From: Capitulum mitella | Lineage: Eukaryota; Arthropoda; Thecostraca; Pollicipedomorpha; Pollicipedidae | Direction of reading: 5' to 3' | NCBI GenBank assembly: GCA_030062745.1 | Contig: CP099848.1 | Location: forward strand, 6,379,685 to 6,443,684 | DNA length: 64,000 nt | In this document: positions 57,441-64,000 of the stretch, piece after piece | Layout of the letters: each line of letters opens with the position of its first letter | Numbering within the stretch: the stretch's first letter is position 1 | The notes under the pieces: model-generated | What the model was told of the DNA's origin: nothing | The model's input: only the letters and a program-made list of their open reading frames with translations | Database searches by the model: none | Program-made: the position numbers and the translations under genes

Positions 57441-57945
57441 CGAGCACAAGTCTGGAAAGTGAAGCTAATGTTTGCAAGTGCGCTCTCGTGACGGCTTTTG
57501 GTATTTCTGTGGTAAGCCAATCAATGCCTCGTGGCGCAGTTTGGCAAACTTCAGCTTTAACTGTGCTCCGTAATATGCAAAAGACACCCAAAGCCATCAG
57601 AGACTACAGACTGAAAACGTAAAGCCGGAAATAACACTGTCGCTTGCATTTCACAGTCTTCATCTTCACATAGCTCGTCTAGCAAAAAGACAATAAAAGG
57701 AACGGACGGCATATATCCGTCTGCAGCGCAAAGAAGATAATGCTTCTTTCTTCTGGAACATTAGTTTCTCAGAACCAAACTTCAGTAAGCTTCAGCGTCG
57801 ACTTCACTAAAAAGGGTGTTATATGCAATTGCGTGAAACGCCCTAGTGACCTAGCACTCGCTTATATATTAGCCCGGCACGGCTCGGAGGGTGTCCAATG
57901 GGGCACCCCCTTTGGTTTTTCTTGAATGACGTCTAAACCCTTAGA
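57441..57945. other. No gene recognised
   Basis: Short ORFs only. The end of the 128-aa ORF runs into this stretch without a recognisable domain. Confidence 0.4.
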
Positions 57946-57949
57946 CCCA

Positions 57950-58830
57950 ACCCAGCTAAATTAAATTTTCGGTACCTGTTCATTAGTCAATTTTACATCT
58001 TTTAACATCAGAATCATTTCCGTGCTAGGTCAGGTCATAGAGATATGACGTCACAAGTGAACCCTTGCACGCGTGTTTTCGCCTCTTGGGGACGGTGACA
58101 CGAAATTGGAAAGTTTTTTTATAACATTCGCGAACATAATGCATGCATTATTTGGATTTACTTAAGACACGGCCCTCAACAGGATACACAACTGTGAAAC
58201 GTTAACATTGGATGTCATCATAGGTTCATAGGTCACATGCGTGATGACAATTGGACTGATTTGCATGGCAGATGATAGAAGTGGTTGCGGCTGACTTCTA
58301 TCGTTCAATCCAGGCAAGCAAATCTATATCCATCTCTTAGCAAGGTTCACCAAATGCAGCGTGAAGTCATTTAAGGTCACGTCAAAGGTAGATGTCAAAA
58401 CGAAACAAAATACAACATCGTCTGTGAAAGATCGTTCAGTTAGTATGAACGTGCAGCAAAGAGGAATTATTGTTCCTAGTGAGGAAAGGAAAATGACTAC
58501 CTGTCCCGACCTGGCTTGACCTTGACCCGATAAAGAGCAAAGCGCGCACATTTAATCATCATGAGATACCATTTCAGTTCTATATTTGACGCAGTCAAGA
58601 ATAGCAAATGAATCATTTTTGCTCTCTGTGAGGAAGAGTAATGCAACCTTATTTGAACTGACATAGACTAACCTTGACTGGATGAAAAGCAGGTAATGCA
58701 AAACTGATCATTCAGTTCCTTTTGTCAAAACGGCGGTAAGTATCGGTTTTTGGTATGTAAATTAAGAGCAATATTTCACCTGACCTAAGTGTACCTTGAC
58801 CAGACATTTTTATTTTTTGGCATGATTCTG
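57950..58830. repeat. Distant relative of repeat family A
   Basis: Phrases such as aggtcaggtcatagagatatgac, split here as aggtcaggtcatagag and atatgac, and gtcatttaaggtcacgtcaaag resemble parts of 34,300-34,630. Further ccttgacc words occur near 58,520, 58,670 and 58,795. Similarity is patchy, so I cannot define borders. Confidence 0.4.
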
Positions 58831-59985
58831 ATGCAGAAGACTGTGACCTTTCCTTTGATATCCATTTGAAGGCTCAAATACCAGTATTAGCGATGATGTG
58901 ATGTACAAACCGATGCCAGTTTTCCGACGCCGTGTTATGTGTTTTACGTAACTTGTGACGTCATCAGCCACGTGATCAGGACCAACATAGTATTTTCTGA
59001 GTCGCAAGACTCAAGGCTATCGATTGGTGATAGACCGGTTTAGATCCGAAGGTTAGATGTTGAGATAGCAAGGGGTGCCCTTTTTGACACCCGTCAGGTG
59101 GTCACGAGTACAAAAACACGCCAGGCGGTGCCGGTTTAAGTAGGTCGCATACCACGAACAATTTTGAATGTAGTGACGGTGGCGAGTATTTTGATGAACA
59201 TAACAGCAGTTGGACATGAAAATGATATCCGCCGGTTGTTCTGGCTGTCTTTTTGAGGCGTGACCTACGCCTGATTTGCCGCACGCCGCACACACACCAG
59301 AACAGAATAATTAAACGTTCTGACGCATGCCGATGTCAACAAATTTCGTCACAAATGAGCTGTCGCGCGAACGCCCGCCGCCGCGACAAAAGCGAGCCGG
59401 CGAAGGCAGTGTGCGATTCACGCCGTTTGGTGCCGCGGGGCGTCGTTTCCATACAGTGGAGCGTCGTTTTGGGTCACGGCCTCGCGCATCAGCGAGACAA
59501 CAGCGGCGAACCCGGCGTCCACCCGCCGATCGCCGGCACTCTGGGCCGCGGCACGTGGCGCTAGCGGGTCACGTGGGCGCCTGTACTGGCAGGAATAGGA
59601 CGAAAGGATGCCGTTCTTAGCTCCGATCAACACGGATGTGTCGGCTAAGTCGGCTGAGAATTTTTCGATTGCATTTCCATGCGAATGGCACAAGAACGGC
59701 GTAAATCTAGTAGGCGCTCAGTCAGAAACCATGGCTCAGTGCCCCAGTTGGTTTCAAGCGTACCACGGCTGGAAGACGTTTAGATTGAGTTGACATTTGA
59801 CTTGGTCTCATTGTCGCCAGGTATTTCTTGCAGCAATCTTAGTTGTTGTTAGGAGCATGAACTGTGGTTCTTGGGACAGCATGACACTTTCTATGCCTTG
59901 CCATCCGCAGTAACACCTCATTACCAAATACGGCACAAAGCTCTTATACCATGCTATCTGCGCTTTGTTTTGATTGACTGCAGTC
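58831..59985. other. No gene recognised; GC-rich patch at about 59,340-59,600
   Basis: The patch yields overlapping ORFs of about 100 aa in three frames with Arg-rich composition and no domain. It may be regulatory or an old exon. Confidence 0.4.
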
Positions 59986-59989
59986 AGTC

Positions 59990-60330
59990 ACGAGGCGATG
60001 ACGAGCGGGAAGGCGAGACGAAGCCGCAGCATCGCCTGCGCACGTGGACGGCTGTCGGGGCGGGGAGCCGAGCGGCGGTCCGGATCCGGTGCGGCCGCGC
60101 TAAAACAGCGTGACGCCGTGTGAGCGCCCGCGAACGGAGCCGTGAGCGGCGCCCGCTCGTCTCCGGACGGCGGTGGGTGCGGTCCGGGATCAGGTAACGG
60201 CCCCGGAGCGCCTGCCGCAAGAGAACACCGGTGGGCGGGCGCGGCGTGCCGTGATGCATCTCCGGCCGCTCCGTACGGAAACCGACACCGGGACCGCACG
60301 GACTTCCGCACAGAGCCAGCTCTGCAAAAT
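59990..60330 (+). promoter_or_regulatory. CpG-rich island with a candidate 5' non-coding exon and splice donor
   Basis: About 340 bases are very CpG-rich between AT-rich flanks. An initiator-like tcagtcacgagg starts it, and a strong donor (gatcag then gtaacg) follows at 60,193/60,194. This looks like a TATA-less promoter with a leader exon of a plus-strand gene whose coding part would lie further right, possibly outside the window. No coding exon was found downstream here. Confidence 0.35.
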
Positions 60331-60855
60331 AATGACGTCCCAGACGTGAGCATTCCCATAAATCTTAACTTTAAGTGTCTTGTGGACGGTTCAGTGCGTA
60401 TTTCAGTGAAATGATATTTTATCTCTAGCATTTGTTGTATGGTGAGATTGTCAAGTTGTAGCTTGTGGTCGTGGAAATCGATTTCTAATGCGCGTCATTC
60501 CTCAAAACTGTACAATGAAGAAGTTTCAAGGCGATTTCTCGCGAATTTCTCCTGCGTCCTATTCACCCATGTCGTGTTGTCAGATGACGCGTAGCGACAT
60601 GAGCACGCTCAGGCCAGTGAATATTTGTAGAGATTTGTAATGCGTCATCATGAATGGGCGACGTCAGAGAAAAGTGCCTGAAGACCGTTTCTTGCTGCTT
60701 CTACGTATTTCGGGGGAAAAGCGCTATATATATGATCAGCGACATTTTTCAGACCATCCCAATGAATTCCTGAAACATTGACCCAAATGGAGCATTCCCT
60801 CAGGCGAGGCGAACCATACGGGCTCCAAAATAACGCATTTGTTACGGGTGATAAC
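60331..60855. other. No gene recognised
   Basis: AT-rich DNA with a 102-aa minus-strand ORF (60,648-60,956) that shows no family features. Confidence 0.4.
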
Positions 60856-60859
60856 TGCT

Positions 60860-61510
60860 CCAGGTCAGTCCGGAAGCAATGGACAATGCAGACTCTGTCA
60901 ATACACCAGTTTAAACAGCCTGGGCCCCAAGGCAGCGCAGTACCTCTGGACAACACCGGGCTTTGGACTGACCAATATCACGGACTTTCTAGGTTAGGAG
61001 TAGGGATACAGCAACACAGTCTCTTGATCCACGCACGGAGAACACTGACAACAAGTTCGGTCAGACAAGGCCCTGCTTGTCCACAGTCACACTGGAATAA
61101 CTCAATTTTCAGTCACTTCTTAATGGGCCTGCAAAATCGTACATTCAACCTATTTTCTTTTCAAGTGCAATGGCCTATGGACAATATCAAAACGGTGAGA
61201 ACCCAAGACAGTACGGATCTACAATACAGACATCCTTGGGTCATACGAAGTACGATATATGGTTTACGAAGTTCATACAGCCACCCTAGTGAAATATGAA
61301 CTCTCCGACAGCAAAGTGGCCCAGGGGGTATACACCTGACAAGGCCATGTGATGAAGGACAATACAGACTCTTCAACGGCTAAGTGACAAAGGCGGTATA
61401 GATTTGATACGGACTGTCCAGGAGCTGTGGGACACAGTCGGTACAGGCTCTCACACGACTGTGTAACACAGACGATACTGACTCTCCGACGGCTTCGGAT
61501 ACTGCAGTGA
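60860..61510. repeat. Degenerate minisatellite, core ggacaatacagactctc
   Basis: The core, with the neighbour gacggct or its variants, recurs at irregular 35-45-base steps, for example near 60,880, 61,180, 61,220, 61,356, 61,410 and 61,470. The 173-aa plus-strand ORF from 60,778 derives from it. Confidence 0.6.
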
Positions 61511-63540
61511 GGCTTTTACAGCCCCAGGTTCTTGGCGTTTCTGGGGTGCACGGCTGCCTTGGTAGATAATTTGGGTCTCATCATCTAATTATGTAGCGCA
61601 CTTTCTGGACCCATCAAATGATGCATACGGCGGCTCGTCACGGGGGGATGCACTGCTTCATTAGAGATGGTCAGATGCTGCAGTGAGGAATTCTGGGCCG
61701 ACTGATGGCCTCAAAAGACCGTGGAACTTTCGTATTCGAGTCGGCTATCACAAACCATTACAAACAGAAATAGCGGCACGCTTGTAGTTTGTGTTTTCGC
61801 ATACTGAGCAGTAGCGTAAGACGGCTGGGAGGGAGGGGAGGTGAGATGGGTCCTTATGGTTAAAAGTCCCGCTCCCTTATGGTTACAAGCTTCCAAAAAC
61901 TGATGTCACCACAAATCATTTGTTTAGAAAAACTAAATGAATGAAAACGTAGTGTACTTTGATTTCCAAAGTCTCTAGGTATGTTATTTGAAATGGTCAG
62001 CATCCCCACGTTTGCAACAAAATGGTAAGAGTAACATTGAACTTTTTCTTGTTTTATCCTTGACCCCATCCCCTCTTACAACAGTTTCGGTTACCCTTCT
62101 ACTATTGATTGCACCTGATCACATCCACTTTGATATGGTCGTATGAGCTCAACCGGCCCATTGTCTTTGGCATCTACGAAAACCAAACTGGGGCGAACTG
62201 TATGCAGCAACTCATATGGCAGCGACCCACTGCTCCTGTTAAAACGAAATGGAGGGTCGGGACGAAAACACATTGCTTGAGTTTAGTACCGGTGAGGTTC
62301 ATGCTTGTTTGAGAAAAACTAACTAAAACAGCAGGACACATTAAGCATGAACAATCTTGCGTCGATTTTCGATACACAAATGTTCCAAACAGACACACGA
62401 TAAATTAAATCTGAGTACTATTCGACGACCGCTGGGGGTATGCCTACCTCACTTTTTCGCACAAGCTGCGGTTTTCAGGTAACCACGGGGTGCAGGCTCC
62501 GCAGGTGATTTGCGGCTCCGTGCAGTGATGCAGACACTTCCTTCGTTCTGGCCGCCGGGTTCTCTCTATGGGCCGCCGTACGCTGCTGCTCCGACACAAA
62601 GCGTCGACCACGCCACGGAAACGAGGCCCGTCGCCGGCACGGGGCCGCGTTTACAGCCGGCACAGTCAGCAGTCAGCCAGCTTTCCTCCATTCATTGCAG
62701 CCACTTCGCCGAAAATGGCACAGCGTGATGGGAAACGTGACAAAATAACGATGACGAGCAAGAGCTTTTTTAACCCGTGCCCCTTCAGGGCTTCCCGATG
62801 AGGTTTCTCGAACTAACTAAAGAACAGAAGGAAGGAGACTTCTAGTTCTGTCTCCTATATCCTTTATACACCCATTCAAAATCGCCAACCGCCCAGGTAG
62901 TGTTACATTGTTTCGTGCTTTGCCAGACAAACGTACGCCGGACGCTATCGAAATAGAGAAGTAGCAAAAGGGAGGTGTCACATCGATCAGCAACTTATTT
63001 TCTGATAAGTCTACATTGATACCTGTCCGGAAACACCACTGACCTGGCAAGACTGTTACCATAATTCACCATTTTTGGACGACTGTTTAGCCATCTGTGA
63101 CATAAATCAGGAATGGACATGGTCAATGACAATCTGACGTTTCTTCCTTGCCTGGAAATTTCAGCGTAACTTCTTGACTCTTACCCTTCACTTTTGACGT
63201 AGTCTGGCATATCTGGGAGGCTTAAAAATGTCAACGTCACGACACATTTTTGAACCTTGCCGAAGCATTCCGTAGTTCGAAAACTCAGGTTACAGATTCG
63301 CAGATTACAGATTCCTCAGATTCACTATCATTCCATTGAAGATCACGAAACTATGCGTCACTTTGTTTGTTTTTGCGACTCTTCTAAATGTAGGTTCAGT
63401 CGTTAAGAAGTTGACATTTTCCCGAAAATTTAAAGAGTTTTCGACTACTGTCACTTTCATATCAGCAACGTCATTAGTTTCCAAGAGCATATGGGGTTCG
63501 TGAGACTTCCCCCCATCGCCAATGGAACGGGGAAAGGCGT
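61511..63540. other. No gene recognised; GC-rich patch at about 62,500-62,740
   Basis: The patch gives two overlapping ORFs of 72 and 77 aa without recognisable domains. The remainder is AT-rich with short ORFs. Confidence 0.4.
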
Positions 63541-63544
63541 TTCA

Positions 63545-63915
63545 TTTCATACACAGGCGCCTTCATCCGGTCGTGCGCGGGTTGGCGTGCCTGAACAGAA
63601 ATCATGGTCGAATCAGACAAGGTAATAGAGTTTTTTCGCTATTTGTTATGTCGTGACACGCTGTCTTTTATGCGTCTAAAGAGAGGTAAAAACGACCAAA
63701 CAGGCGCTGTGGTCCGACTTGCCTTGTGTACGGCGCAAACGCCTACACTCGTTCATGCGTGGGGTGGAGTGCCTGAGTAGAAATAATGATCTAATCAGAC
63801 GAGGTATTACTACCTTTTCGTCGCATGTTTCATGTGGCGATACGCCGTTTTTATGCGTTTAAAGAAAGGCAAAAAGGACTGGAAAGTCGCTGTTGTCTGA
63901 CTTGTCTCGTGTTCA
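63545..63915. repeat. Two tandem units of about 182 bp (satellite-like)
   Basis: Landmarks such as gtgcctgaacagaaatcatg (63,587) and gtgcctgagtagaaataatg (63,769) recur 182 bases apart, followed by aatcagac-aggta, tatgcgt-taaag and gacttg in the same order. The array may continue past the window. Confidence 0.75.
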
Positions 63916-64000
63916 ACATTGCACATTCATTGCACACAATATTGCTCTCGATTCCACTGCATATAAAAACACATAATGTTTCATTATCACCCCCAGTCAC

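Noticed and set aside
1-64000. CRISPR arrays, bacterial operons or prophage-like systems
   Set aside because: The repeats seen are contiguous minisatellites without spacers, and genes have introns and eukaryotic signals. Nothing points to bacterial DNA.

Overview
The window looks like nuclear DNA of an arthropod, plausibly a crustacean. The evidence is a single-exon ionotropic receptor (IR) of protostome type, intron-rich genes with GT-AG splice sites, decayed non-LTR retrotransposons with RNase H domains, and many micro- and minisatellites. Coding exons are very GC-rich, while the surrounding DNA is moderate to AT-rich. The species cannot be fixed from sequence alone.

Layout. Positions 1-9 kb are repeat-rich: an antisense RNase H fragment at the left edge, an exon-like fragment of an uncharacterised family near 3 kb, an interspersed repeat near 4.1-4.7 kb, and a 5'-truncated non-LTR element at 6-8 kb. 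A TATA-box promoter and an intact intronless IR gene (641 aa) lie at 9.07-11.05 kb. From 13.45 to 30.04 kb is a 16.6-kb segment that recurs in the same orientation at 39.52-56.00 kb with about 2 % divergence. Each copy carries a complete nine-exon mitochondrial sulfite oxidase gene (551 and 548 aa), a decayed serine-protease-like locus on the minus strand, and a three-exon gene for a 92-aa secreted peptide that I could not identify. Between the copies is 9 kb of unique DNA. It holds a broken minus-strand multi-exon gene of an uncharacterised family also seen in fish, and several hairpins and repeats. It ends in a run of exactly 500 N that abuts the second copy. From 56 to 64 kb I see no convincing gene, only repeats, an 18-bp perfect hairpin and a CpG-rich island with a good splice donor.

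The central question is whether the 16.6-kb pair is a real duplication (two sulfite oxidase genes and two secreted-peptide genes) or two haplotypes placed in series by the assembler. The 500-N gap at the start of copy B, the allele-like divergence and the unrelated right flanks make an assembly cause a serious possibility.

The best candidate for something undescribed is the 92-aa precursor. It has a signal peptide exon, a possible Arg-Arg processing site, and a last exon with a short C-x2-C-x6-C tail, all conserved in both copies. Its second exon ends in a donor that overlaps a stop codon, so intron retention would give a form without the cysteine tail.
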